A stretch of DNA of 61,602 nt from a virus: the IMG/VR virus record IMGVR_UViG_3300046167_000543, positions 1 through 61,602 of that record; one strand, given 5' to 3'. Both the position numbers and the translations under genes were made by a program. Positions 27,801 through 33,778 of the stretch are shown here, in pieces; the first letter of the stretch is position 1, and the number at the start of each line of letters is the position of its first letter. The notes beneath the pieces were generated by a model. The model had not been told where the DNA came from, did no database searches, and was given only the letters and a program-made list of their open reading frames with translations.

Positions 27801-28215
27801 CTATTTTTAAAACCTCACTAGTAGCTCCTCCTTGTATATGCAAAGGAGCTGTTGGCCCAGTCGTCCCAATCCCGACGTTGCCTGTAGAATCTACAACTAA
27901 TCTATCGTTGGATCCTAAGGCTGAACTTCCTGATATTTTAAACTTATCACTATCGGAATTGTCCACACCTATAGCAAATTTGCTAGAATTACTTAGCTGA
28001 AAATTAATTTGCGAGTCACCCGTCGAAGTATTGTTTATCGACATCCTAGCCTGCGTATTGCTGCATTCTATTAAAAAATCTGTATCAACTTCCGAAGACG
28101 ATACTTGCAGGGGCACTCGTGGTTCTGTAGTCCCTATACCAACCCTATCATTTATTGTATCTACATATAAAACACTACTGTCTACAGCGACATCATTAAG
28201 AAATTTAATTGGCAT
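24892..28215 (-). CDS. Tail fibre with beta-roll repeats and S74 intramolecular chaperone
   Basis: 1107 residues. The N terminus (MPIKFLNDVAVDSS) is a fibre anchor. There are ten GNVGIGTT-type repeats, each starting a block that continues with -P-x-x-x-L-(H/T)-, and a YadA/LbR-like run with NTAVG and NVGVG steps (about 400-590). A C-terminal S74 chaperone domain (about 1000-1107) begins SDERVKTNI and contains NNIGVIAQEI, then ends in a coiled coil. S74 domains trimerise the fibre and cleave themselves off at the Ser of SDER. Two approximately 100-residue modules with EEFRIQ...GAFGxSGIYFGN repeat within the fibre, a sign of modular duplication. Confidence 0.85.
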   Translation of the reverse strand: MPIKFLNDVAVDSSVLYVDTINDRVGIGTTEPRVPLQVSSSEVDTDFLIECSNTQARMSINNTSTGDSQINFQLSNSSKFAIGVDNSDSDKFKISGSSALGSNDRLVVDSTGNVGIGTTGPTAPLHIQGGATSEVLKIEANANPYIRWVENGTNVGMLFFSSTNAYLSNMSNGSLLFRTNNTDKMTITGGGNVGIGTTNPATKLHIGTLSTSGVTTEEFRIQSGTSSGNGGTAIANLVTGAFGTSGIYFGNQSTYTSQDAYLKYADSSNATTLNFSATLNLESGSSGSRMYINSVGNVGIGTTAPADILHVDGARSNFNGIKIGENSTNIQFIDDGKLAVGNNDWLIFTEGGQEFMRAGGQGNVGIGTTSPAHKLHVVGNTKIEGVVIVNSANSSLYIGDSNTGQSSTSTGDRNVVIGPSAFRSNTSAKYNTAVGHAAMQDTTTGNYNSVLGNQALRDNIDGDFNVAVGNQTMAFTTNSSNNTAVGYRALYQAQSDSNTAIGQGAFNSLQSSTSSGGNTGIGQEVLNKITSGRRNVGVGYAAGQKYGGGNNNVVTANDSVFIGADSDAGGDNQTNQIVIGYNAIGLGSNTAVLGNNSIVTTQLKGNVGINTTNPNQKLTIKGNDNYVATEQTNYVWGGTNTIGVRMGTSTAGVLDFRRWDGGVTHGTAAITQTTSDGGWGLDFRVDNKSTNTSATTSRMFLSTSGEVGIGTRNPSEKLHVYNGSAYITPIVYAANQNDWVIKTGAYNNTAFDQGLKIKSTSGGTSYMAFETTSAVETMVLRSGKVGIGTTNPTSKLTVVDDILLTGSSPSLTLTDATSSFVIKTNTSGEGVVQTNGTSKPIRFFRNNGSSESMRIDGFGNVGIGITAPTVKLHIGSASNSGSSTEEFRIQTATGSGYGGNAVVNLNTGAFGKSGIYFGNNGVLSYANQDAFLEYDDYSGQTKLNFGNTLTINKGTSSSIYINSFGRVGLGTTSPQYQLQLSTNSAAKPTSSSWTVVSDERVKTNIRPYETGLQELLQIEPKLFDYNGKAGFDATTKNNIGVIAQEIKDVMPETVKKYNAKLNEEDEEDTELYNFDSHALTFALINSVKELNAKIKSLETKIQTLENQ

Positions 28216-28235
28216 ATTATTTGATTATTTTATTA

Positions 28236-28345
28236 TTATCCTACGTATGTAAGTAATACTTCGTAAGCACCGTCAGATATTGAACCTACAAATTCAACAC
28301 TTAAATTCGCGCCTGATCTTGTTACACCCTGCGTATACTGTTTCA
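28236..28345 (-). other. Shifted-frame extension of the tail-fibre gene
   Basis: Between the end of frame 0 (stop 28294-28296) and position 28236 the +1 frame is open. It encodes a typical fibre C terminus: YTQGVTRSGANLSVEFVG, then SISDGAYEVLLTYVG and TAA. The switch must happen around 28331-28341 (GAAACAGTATACGCAGG on the minus strand). I see no classical slippery motif, so a real one-base indel, an assembly error or an unusual +1 shift are all possible. Confidence 0.6.
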
Positions 28346-29574
28346 CCCGCAGAACTTATAACTTCGCACTTAACATCTATAGCGCTAGCACCTGCGAAAG
28401 AGTTAGTAACATTATAAGTAAATGTTGTTAAACCACCAGCTTGACTACCACCTGTTAGTGAGACTCTATCGCCTAAAGCGCCTGTATCTACTGGAACTGC
28501 CCAAGTACCATCACCTCTAAGGAATGTGGTGCCAGCACCTCCTGCTGGTACAATACCCAGTGTAGAACCTCCTGCGTATATATCAGAAGAAACAAACCCG
28601 TTTGCTGTAACATTAAAGTGAGCGGAGTTAAAACCAGCAACACCTTTTTGAGTTGCGCCATCTGTAGCTCCTTCACCCGCTACGTTTTGATCTGCTATAA
28701 CAACAGTGTAGTCAGATAGTGAAGGACTAGAATTAGCAGCAATATTAGAGTTGGCAAATATAAAATCCCCAACCTCTACGTTTTCGGTAAAAAACGTACC
28801 TGCTGTAGTTACTACGTAAAAATCACCTTGATTTAAAGCGACGTTACTCGCGCCTGTTAAAGCCGGTGTATTTGTAGTTGCGTTATATCCTCCTTGAAAA
28901 CCTCCAACTCCACCTACTTGAGATAATACATATTGTTTTGAAGCAGCGTCAGTATTAGCACTTGGTGTAGCAGGTACTGTTACTTGACCTGCAAAACTTG
29001 ATTGACCTGCGCCGTTTACAGTGAGCGTGCCAGCTAAAGTAATACTATCGTCTAGATGAAACCTAGTTTCGCCTCCAGCATTCTCTGTATTTATATTTGT
29101 TCCACCTGTAAAATCAATTGTGTTTCCACTTTGTATAATTCTAGTACTACCGGCATCTGCTGCGGCTGACCACGTATAATCTTCAGCTGCTGGCAATGTT
29201 ACTGTTTTAGTATTTACAACAGTTACGTGACCTGTGGTATTTGTGTTTACAGTATCTATAACTGTGAAGCTAGCACCATAAGCAGGTGAAACACTATTAC
29301 TGTTATTTGTTCTAGTTGTATTGTCGTGGTTTAAAATTACATCCGCTGCGGTTCCAGCGTTAGTTAAGTAAGTTCCAGCTGTTAATGACTCTACACCGCC
29401 ACCTACTTCTACCCAAGAACCGTTAGCATATACTTTTACTTTATCAGTTGCTGTGTTAAAATATAATTGCCCCTCGTTTCCAGATGCTGGATCTGATCCT
29501 AGATTTTCTACTCTTAGTTTTTCAGCTTGCGCGCCACCAGAAAATGTTATGTTATTTAAAAATGCTATTGCCAT
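28294..29574 (-). CDS. Tail fibre / appendage protein with shifted C-terminal extension
   Basis: 426 residues in the annotated frame. The N terminus (MAIAFLNNITFSGG) is a fibre anchor related to the next fibre. The middle is Gly/Thr/Asn-rich, with FKGGYNATT...TPALTGAS-like fibre segments. The last residues in this frame (after SAGETVY) look unnatural, while the +1 frame continues with YTQGVTRSGANLSVEFVG and runs to a stop at 28236-28238. The real protein probably ends there, by frameshift or because of a sequence error. The extension would also fill most of the 78-nt gap before the next gene. Confidence 0.7.
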   Translation of the reverse strand: MAIAFLNNITFSGGAQAEKLRVENLGSDPASGNEGQLYFNTATDKVKVYANGSWVEVGGGVESLTAGTYLTNAGTAADVILNHDNTTRTNNSNSVSPAYGASFTVIDTVNTNTTGHVTVVNTKTVTLPAAEDYTWSAAADAGSTRIIQSGNTIDFTGGTNINTENAGGETRFHLDDSITLAGTLTVNGAGQSSFAGQVTVPATPSANTDAASKQYVLSQVGGVGGFQGGYNATTNTPALTGASNVALNQGDFYVVTTAGTFFTENVEVGDFIFANSNIAANSSPSLSDYTVVIADQNVAGEGATDGATQKGVAGFNSAHFNVTANGFVSSDIYAGGSTLGIVPAGGAGTTFLRGDGTWAVPVDTGALGDRVSLTGGSQAGGLTTFTYNVTNSFAGASAIDVKCEVISSAGETVYAGCNKIRREFKC

Positions 29575-29578
29575 GTTG

Positions 29579-29917
29579 TTAGTTTAAGTATGCTTTACCC
29601 GCAAAAGGTGTTATAAAGTTCAATGTTAATCTATTACTGCTTATATAATTTATTTGAAAACCTAATATAGAAGTTTCACCCGTGTCTACTACTTCTACTG
29701 AAGGAAATTTTTTCATATTATGTGTTATATCCCAAACACTCGCCGCGACACCTTGTGTAAATATAAAAGTAGAATTAGCTATTATACTTTTCTTAAGATC
29801 CTCAAAAGATACACTTTTAGTTTCTATAGTATTTTCTTCTTCTATAGTCTTTGTAATAACAAAAGTATCGTCATCAGACAAGAATGTAGTAGGCGGATAT
29901 GAATATATTATCGGCAT
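29579..29917 (-). CDS. Tail appendage protein, small
   Basis: 112 residues. The N terminus MPIIYSYPPTTF is similar to the upstream MAIIYSYPAIEE gene, then an acidic/Thr-rich region with helix SFEDLKKSI. The C-terminal part carries WDITHNMKKFPSVEVVD, a binding-domain-like signature of phage tail fibres. It probably attaches by its N-terminal module to the same anchor as its neighbour. Confidence 0.6.
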   Translation of the reverse strand: MPIIYSYPPTTFLSDDDTFVITKTIEEENTIETKSVSFEDLKKSIIANSTFIFTQGVAASVWDITHNMKKFPSVEVVDTGETSILGFQINYISSNRLTLNFITPFAGKAYLN

Positions 29918-29929
29918 GTGTCTTTTTAT

Positions 29930-30466
29930 TTATGAAAGATCTACTACTCTATATAGTATATTTAACGTTATAGGTGAATCACCTTGAGTTACGGTAGCAT
30001 TACTAGTGTTATACACGCTAAGAGGTAGATTAACCCCTATAGGTACATTTGCTATTTCAGGCTTCCAATACGTGTCTGCTGAAGCATTTAGCTGACCTAC
30101 CGCTAGGTTAAACCCGTTTTCTTGAGATACAGGTGTTGTAGTAGTGATAGACAATTTATTACCAGTACCTATCCAGTTGTATGCTTGAGTACCAAAATCT
30201 AAATAAGCTATAAGAGAAACAACGTCTATAACCTTACCAGCTCCAGGCGCTGCTATTAGTTCTATATTGCTACCACCACCTGATAGTGATAACACTTGAG
30301 TAGCTGTCAATGTCACCGATACAGACACTAGCTTTGTTGTAATAAAAGCTGACAGCTGATCAATTGTAGCAGATTTCGTAGCATTCTTCTTGCTAGAATC
30401 TGACACAAGTACAAGATCACCACCTGATATTTCCTCTATTGCAGGGTATGAATAAATTATTGCCAT
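29930..30466 (-). CDS. Tail appendage protein, first gene of the leftward arm
   Basis: 178 residues. It starts with the shared module (M-A/P-I-I-Y-S-Y-P, then SGGDLVLVSDSSKKNATKSATIDQLSAF), followed by a beta-rich, Gly/Ser/Asn-rich body. As the promoter-proximal gene of the leftward operon it is the first fibre protein made. Its leader, like others, has no Shine-Dalgarno motif. A role in host attachment is inferred from the fibre-like N-terminal module and neighbours. Confidence 0.6.
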   Translation of the reverse strand: MAIIYSYPAIEEISGGDLVLVSDSSKKNATKSATIDQLSAFITTKLVSVSVTLTATQVLSLSGGGSNIELIAAPGAGKVIDVVSLIAYLDFGTQAYNWIGTGNKLSITTTTPVSQENGFNLAVGQLNASADTYWKPEIANVPIGVNLPLSVYNTSNATVTQGDSPITLNILYRVVDLS

Positions 30467-30519
30467 ATTTTCTAAATTCTTTTATATGATATATACTTAC
30501 AGGAAAAAGTGAGAGTTTA

Positions 30520-30589
30520 CAAGTGGTGTATATAGTGACAATAGCCCCTTACTCTATATACTTATAAGCCTAATGTCACCCCCTACTTG
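30520..30589. repeat. Long imperfect dyad (operator/attenuator candidate)
   Basis: Outer arms CAAGT / ACTTG enclose GTGACAATAG (30535-30544), paired with CTAATGTCAC (30570-30579) at 9 of 10 positions. An alternative inner pairing is GTATATAG (30528-30535) with CTATATAC (30554-30561), perfect over 8 bp. Two mutually exclusive stems suggest an RNA switch or an operator. Confidence 0.6.
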
Positions 30590-30638
30590 AAAAATCACGT
30601 TACAAATATAGGGGTATAGTGTTACCACTTAAAATATT

Positions 30639-30735
30639 GATTATCAACGATTTACAAAAACGATTTTTATTTTACCGGGCCCCCCAACTTTTCTACACTT
30701 TTTGTATATATCCAGCAGATTATCAATGTTTTACG
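30639..30735. repeat. Origin-like direct repeats
   Basis: GATTATCAACGATTTAC (30639-30655) recurs as GATTATCAATGTTTTAC (30718-30734), 14 of 17 identical, in an AT-rich stretch. The shared TTATCAA core resembles a degenerate DnaA-box type site. An origin role is inferred only. Confidence 0.4.
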
Positions 30736-30786
30736 TAGATATTTTAGACTTTTTACGCACTAACTAATTTTACTTATTTATATTTT

Positions 30787-30817
30787 ACAGACAAAATACA
30801 AGTCAATTTGGATAATA
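30787..30817 (+). promoter_or_regulatory. Early promoter element P1
   Basis: ACAGACAAAATAC, 10-nt spacer, GGATAATA (30810-30817). One of seven copies, all on the plus strand with an identical 10-nt spacer; preceded by TT as in the others. It lies 26 nt before the first gene of the rightward arm. Confidence 0.7.
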
Positions 30818-30843
30818 ATAATGTAAATAAAAAACTACTAATT

Positions 30844-31017
30844 ATGTCAAATATTTTAAATGTCTTCAATGTAAAAACTAAATTTCAAATTAACTATTGT
30901 CACAATGAAAATTTATATGACTTTACAATATTAAATTCAAGTAATAATGAAATACTTTTCAATAATAAATATAAAAATATAATTGAAGTTAATAAAATAA
31001 TTCAACAATACAAATAA
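30844..31017 (+). CDS. First early protein, hypothetical
   Basis: 57 residues from the ATG at 30844; an upstream TTG at 30808 would place the start inside the promoter element, so the ATG is preferred. Asn/Lys/Ile-rich and very AT-biased. Preceded by P1. No motif. Confidence 0.55.
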   Translation: MSNILNVFNVKTKFQINYCHNENLYDFTILNSSNNEILFNNKYKNIIEVNKIIQQYK

Positions 31018-31020
31018 TTT

Positions 31021-31051
31021 ACAAACAAAATACAAACTATTTTGGATAATA
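31021..31051 (+). promoter_or_regulatory. Early promoter element P2
   Basis: ACAAACAAAATAC, 10-nt spacer, GGATAATA (31044-31051). It lies right after the stop of the first gene and has no ORF before the next promoter copy, so it would drive a short non-coding RNA. Confidence 0.7.
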
Positions 31052-31149
31052 TAAATGTAACTAACTAACAAACTAATTAGTTATACACAAAGAAGTGTAG
31101 TGTAATAACTACTAAACAAAAACTAGTACTAAATAAAACTACACTCTTT
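31052..31149 (+). ncRNA. Candidate short RNA between promoters P2 and P3
   Basis: About 100 nt with no ORF, bounded by P2 and P3. It contains the palindrome AACTAATTAGTT (31070-31081 region) and a stem AGTGTAGT / ACTACACT (about 31096-31103 with 31138-31145) closing a 35-nt loop. It could be a small regulatory RNA or an attenuating leader. No family recognised. Confidence 0.4.
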
Positions 31150-31180
31150 ACAAACAAAATACGTTATCAACTGGATAATA
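31150..31180 (+). promoter_or_regulatory. Early promoter element P3
   Basis: ACAAACAAAATAC, 10-nt spacer, GGATAATA (31173-31180), 44 nt before the next gene's ATG at 31225. Confidence 0.7.
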
Positions 31181-31224
31181 ATATAAATACTAAATAACAA
31201 ATATAAATACTTAAATTCATAACT

Positions 31225-31455
31225 ATGCAAAATTCAATTCAATCAAAACGCTTCGTCATTCGCAAATCTTTAATAGGTCAAAATACTATCATTGAAGTTA
31301 CATTCAAAAATGGCAAAACTTTCAAATACAATCACGATAAAGCTTATGAGCTAATGTCTGAAAATCTTGACCACTTGTCTTGCTGGCTAAAGTATAACTC
31401 GTATACTTCTTCCACTTCAGTTCCAAAAGTACTTCAAAATACTGAAGTACTATAA
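31225..31455 (+). CDS. Small early protein, hypothetical
   Basis: 76 residues. It has a beta-hairpin-like N-terminal region (FVIRKSLIGQNTIIEVTFKN), Lys/Tyr-rich middle and a Ser/Thr-rich tail. Driven by P3. No known domain. Confidence 0.55.
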   Translation: MQNSIQSKRFVIRKSLIGQNTIIEVTFKNGKTFKYNHDKAYELMSENLDHLSCWLKYNSYTSSTSVPKVLQNTEVL

Positions 31456-31493
31456 CTTGAAACAAACTGCTTAAATTCAGTATAACTAATGTC

Positions 31494-31590
31494 GTAGTTG
31501 AGCTATCGCCTTAGCGACATAAAATAACACGAGCATGCGATAACTAGTCACACTGGTAAATAGGTGAGTTCGATTCTCACCGTGACTACT
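31494..31590 (+). ncRNA. tRNA-like element with acceptor-type stem and T-arm
   Basis: A perfect T-arm is present: GTGAG, loop TTCGATT, CTCAC (31564-31580). It is closed by TAGTCAC (31545-31551) pairing with GTGACTA (31582-31588), which leaves only 11 nt (containing GGTAA, as in D-loops) where D and anticodon arms should be. An alternative closing pair is GTAGTTG (31494-31500) with TGACTAC (31583-31589). It is not a normal tRNA. It could be a degenerate tRNA, a minihelix-type RNA or part of a larger structured RNA. Confidence 0.45.
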
Positions 31591-31613
31591 ACTAACTTTT
31601 TAAAATTACAATT

Positions 31614-31742
31614 ATGACTATTACTAATAAAATACAAAAACTATATAACAAACTAGATTTTCTTCAAGACAATGACAGATGGGTTCAATACCATGAAGTG
31701 TACAAAGAAATAACTGAACTAGAAAGATTAACTTCTAAATAA
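31614..31742 (+). CDS. Very small helical protein
   Basis: 42 residues, charged helical (ITNKIQKLYNKLDFL...EVYKEITELERL). The leader is AT-rich with no Shine-Dalgarno. Too short for the usual ORF threshold but well formed; the stop is followed after 6 nt by the next ATG. Confidence 0.5.
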   Translation: MTITNKIQKLYNKLDFLQDNDRWVQYHEVYKEITELERLTSK

Positions 31743-31748
31743 TTAACT

Positions 31749-31883
31749 ATGAAATATATACTAACTTGCCCTAACGGTAAACAGATAGATATGTCAAGCG
31801 ACATACTACAACAACTCGAAAGAAAAATAGAAAGACAAGAAGTCTTAGAAAGAATTAACTACTATAAATTAACTAACAAATGA
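31749..31883 (+). CDS. Very small charged protein
   Basis: 44 residues with a helical Glu/Arg/Gln-rich second half (LQQLERKIERQEVLERINYY). Its stop overlaps the next ATG (ATGA), which indicates translational coupling. Confidence 0.5.
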   Translation: MKYILTCPNGKQIDMSSDILQQLERKIERQEVLERINYYKLTNK

Positions 31884-32029
31884 GAAAGTTTACACACAAA
31901 GCTATCATAGCTATCACTTATGCAACTGCAATATCACTAACAACACTAGCATTATCTGGTATCGCTTGGGCTATATTTACCTTGTTCACCGGTGGTTTCG
32001 CTAACGCTGACTATGGTATTTACAAATAA
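31880..32029 (+). CDS. Small single-pass membrane protein
   Basis: 49 residues with a long hydrophobic segment (about 8-40: AIIAITYATAISLTTLAL, then GIAWAIFTLF). No signal-peptidase site obvious. Promoter P4 overlaps its last codons. Possibly an early superinfection-exclusion or membrane-remodelling factor, inferred only from size and topology. Confidence 0.55.
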   Translation: MRKFTHKAIIAITYATAISLTTLALSGIAWAIFTLFTGGFANADYGIYK

Positions 32030-32052
32030 AATACGAAACTCTTTGGATAATA
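32022..32052 (+). promoter_or_regulatory. Early promoter element P4
   Basis: ACAAATAAAATAC, 10-nt spacer, GGATAATA (32045-32052), overlapping the end of the membrane-protein gene and 15 nt before the next ATG. Confidence 0.7.
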
Positions 32053-32067
32053 TAATAAACAACTAAT

Positions 32068-32235
32068 ATGAAACGTATAAACTACTACGACCACTTACAC
32101 AAACTCGCAAACGAACGCTACAATACTAGCTACATAGCTGGTCTTACAAGCGAACAACGAAGCGAACTGATAAGTGATACTTTTAAAGCTATGCGAGAAA
32201 GACAGTTGTTAATTAACTTAAATAAAAATAAATGA
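32068..32235 (+). CDS. Small basic hypothetical protein
   Basis: 55 residues, Asn/Lys/Arg-rich, helical in the middle (TSEQRSELISDTFKAMRERQ). Its stop overlaps the next ATG by 4 nt. Driven by P4. Confidence 0.55.
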   Translation: MKRINYYDHLHKLANERYNTSYIAGLTSEQRSELISDTFKAMRERQLLINLNKNK

Positions 32236-32471
32236 AAGAATTTACTTGGAACGAAGAAACAATAGACTACTTCGCTGACCTATACGAATTAAACGGTTGG
32301 GCTCACGTAGCTCAAAGAGTACTAAGCTTTGTAACTCACGAATGTGACTTAGAAGACGGTGAAACTACTCAAGACTTATTTAATGACTTAATTGTAAAAA
32401 TAGAAGATAAAATTAACAAAGAAGAATACGAATGGCTAGAAGCAAAACTACACGAAAAAGAACTCGACTAA
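32232..32471 (+). CDS. Small acidic hypothetical protein
   Basis: 79 residues, acidic and helical (WNEETIDYFADLYELNGW at the N terminus, C-terminal EEYEWLEAKLHEKEL). Possibly a small protein inhibitor of a host factor, as is common for early acidic phage proteins; no evidence for a target. Confidence 0.55.
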   Translation: MKEFTWNEETIDYFADLYELNGWAHVAQRVLSFVTHECDLEDGETTQDLFNDLIVKIEDKINKEEYEWLEAKLHEKELD

Positions 32472-32575
32472 TCGTTGCAAAAATAACTCGAGCACAAATC
32501 GAAGCAATAGAGCGCGAATGGTATGAGCGTTATAACTCAGGTGTTCCACAATGGCAAGCAGAGTATTACAAATAA
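32432..32575 (+). CDS. Very small basic protein overlapping the preceding gene
   Basis: 47 residues, strongly basic at the N terminus (MARSKTTRKRTRL) and helical after. It begins 40 nt inside the preceding gene in another frame and ends at the promoter P5 box. It could bind nucleic acid. Short enough that a chance ORF cannot be excluded. Confidence 0.4.
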   Translation: MARSKTTRKRTRLIVAKITRAQIEAIEREWYERYNSGVPQWQAEYYK

Positions 32576-32598
32576 AATACGACGCTTACTGGATAATA
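32568..32598 (+). promoter_or_regulatory. Early promoter element P5
   Basis: ACAAATAAAATAC, 10-nt spacer, GGATAATA (32591-32598), 19 nt before the ATG at 32618. Confidence 0.7.
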
Positions 32599-32617
32599 TA
32601 ATAAACAAATACAAACT

Positions 32618-32803
32618 ATGCAATCAATTAAATTCTTGTCTGATAAGACAATCAAGCTAAACGGTATCAAGTACAAACCTTACAACTTAGGTAACTTACC
32701 TCCAACGTTTGGCTTCAAACAAAGAGTAACAGGTGACGGTGATATCCAAGAAGGTATCTACCAATGGTTCAACTACAAAGGTTTTACTTATGTCGCCGAG
32801 TAA
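32618..32803 (+). CDS. Small hypothetical protein
   Basis: 61 residues, beta-leaning with Gly-Asp turns (KYKPYNLGNLPPTFGFKQR). It overlaps the next gene's start by 14 nt. First gene behind P5. Confidence 0.55.
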   Translation: MQSIKFLSDKTIKLNGIKYKPYNLGNLPPTFGFKQRVTGDGDIQEGIYQWFNYKGFTYVAE

Positions 32804-33047
32804 CATGAAAGAACTGCTTGACTATGTAAAACAAGCAAAACAACAGCGAGCTGCGGAGCATAGACGTAAGTTTGCCCACGAAGGCAGGTGCAGTGGACTA
32901 ACTGACAAAGAATACACTCGTATTGTACACAGTCAGAAATCTAGCTTCCCAAAAGTTAGAAAGTTCACTCACCATGCTATGTGGCGTGAAACTAGCAAAC
33001 AATACTCAGTCGAACAACTAAAACAAATCAAGAAATGTACTATATAA
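32790..33047 (+). CDS. Small basic hypothetical protein
   Basis: 85 residues from the ATG at 32790; the longer frame begins inside the previous gene and is less likely. Lys/Arg/Gln-rich helix at 6-26, then a His/Cys-bearing middle (FAHEGRCSG) and a Lys-rich end. It overlaps the next start by 13 nt. Confidence 0.55.
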   Translation: MSPSNMKELLDYVKQAKQQRAAEHRRKFAHEGRCSGLTDKEYTRIVHSQKSSFPKVRKFTHHAMWRETSKQYSVEQLKQIKKCTI

Positions 33048-33226
33048 CTATACTTGACTTCGCGAACGGCTCGGTTGACCAGTACAACCTCGCTGACCAC
33101 TTTGATAAAACTACGCTTGCACATTGGCAAACTGAAGATTTTGAAGAGTTTATAACAAGCGAAGGCTATAAATTAAACAACATTGAGTGGATGTCCCACT
33201 CTGATAACACAATAAACTACTTTTAA
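33035..33226 (+). CDS. Small acidic hypothetical protein
   Basis: 63 residues. Mixed alpha/beta, with Asp/Glu-rich helix (FDKTTLAHWQTEDFEEF). Typical of short early proteins; no motif. Confidence 0.55.
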   Translation: MYYITILDFANGSVDQYNLADHFDKTTLAHWQTEDFEEFITSEGYKLNNIEWMSHSDNTINYF

Positions 33227-33227
33227 T

Positions 33228-33374
33228 ATGCAATTTTTAGAACCAGGAAATTTTAACGGACTTATATTCAGAGACGGAATGGTGTTTATATCTGATATAG
33301 ATAAGTGGATATCTAAAGAAGAGTATGAAGCTTACAAAATGGAGCAAATAAACCAACTAAATAATAGAAAATGA
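33228..33374 (+). CDS. Small hypothetical protein
   Basis: 48 residues below the usual threshold. An N-terminal beta turn (FNGLIFRDGMVFISD) is followed by a helix (EEYEAYKMEQINQL). The stop overlaps the next ATG (ATGA). Confidence 0.5.
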   Translation: MQFLEPGNFNGLIFRDGMVFISDIDKWISKEEYEAYKMEQINQLNNRK

Positions 33375-33565
33375 GTAAAATGAAAGAAATAGACGATATA
33401 GCTCAAGGTGTAGCAGATGTTACACTAGAGCTGATGGAAGACAGTGTTGAGTGGCAAATAGCCGATAAACCTGTAGAAGGTGATGCTTATTTTGAGCTAA
33501 AAGATTACGTTATAAGTAAAGCAATTGAACTTCTTTACAAACAAAATACGACACCTGTTGGATAA
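33371..33565 (+). CDS. Small acidic helical protein
   Basis: 64 residues, mainly helical and acidic (IDDIAQGVADVTLELMEDS). Promoter P6 sits in its last codons, so its 3' end doubles as regulatory DNA. Confidence 0.55.
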   Translation: MSKMKEIDDIAQGVADVTLELMEDSVEWQIADKPVEGDAYFELKDYVISKAIELLYKQNTTPVG

Positions 33566-33567
33566 TA
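33537..33567 (+). promoter_or_regulatory. Early promoter element P6
   Basis: ACAAACAAAATAC, 10-nt spacer, GGATAATA (33560-33567), 16 nt before the ATG of the Cys-containing gene at 33584. Confidence 0.7.
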
Positions 33568-33583
33568 ATATAAAATAATAAAT

Positions 33584-33778
33584 ATGTATTGTAAATGTAA
33601 ACCCGGTGTAAAAATACCACAGTTGCGATTAGATATGGGCTACAAAACTTGTGTGTCGTGCTCAACAACCCAAACGTACAGTTATGTACCAATTATTGAG
33701 CATAAAACCGGTAATACAATACAAATCGTCAGTCAAGAGGTAAGCGCATCAGTGCACCGATCTTGGCGACGTAAGTAG
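33584..33778 (+). CDS. Small Cys-motif protein
   Basis: 64 residues. Cys pairs CKC (3-5) and CVSC (23-26) could bind one zinc ion, followed by a beta segment and a basic end (HRSWRRK). Similar small Cys-pair proteins occur in other phages as I recall. Possibly a zinc-ribbon-type nucleic-acid-binding protein. Confidence 0.6.
   Translation: MYCKCKPGVKIPQLRLDMGYKTCVSCSTTQTYSYVPIIEHKTGNTIQIVSQEVSASVHRSWRRK

Larger units (their letters stand above)
30467..30784. promoter_or_regulatory. Divergent control region between the two arms
   Basis: About 320 nt without a gene, flanked by divergent operons. It holds a 70-bp dyad (30520-30589), direct repeats at 30639-30655 and 30718-30735, a short palindrome TTGATTATCAA at 30637-30647, and a GC-rich GGGCCCCCC stretch at about 30678-30685. 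It is likely to carry the leftward promoters and possibly the replication origin. No promoter for the leftward arm could be recognised. Confidence 0.6.

Noticed and set aside
24892-28215. DNA repeats in the fibre gene as a mobile element
   Set aside because: They follow the protein repeat GNVGIGTT and reflect fibre architecture.
28231-28240. GGATAATA on the minus strand before the S74 fibre gene
   Set aside because: The partner block ACAAACAAAATAC is absent at the right distance; the bases are the stop region of the fibre extension.
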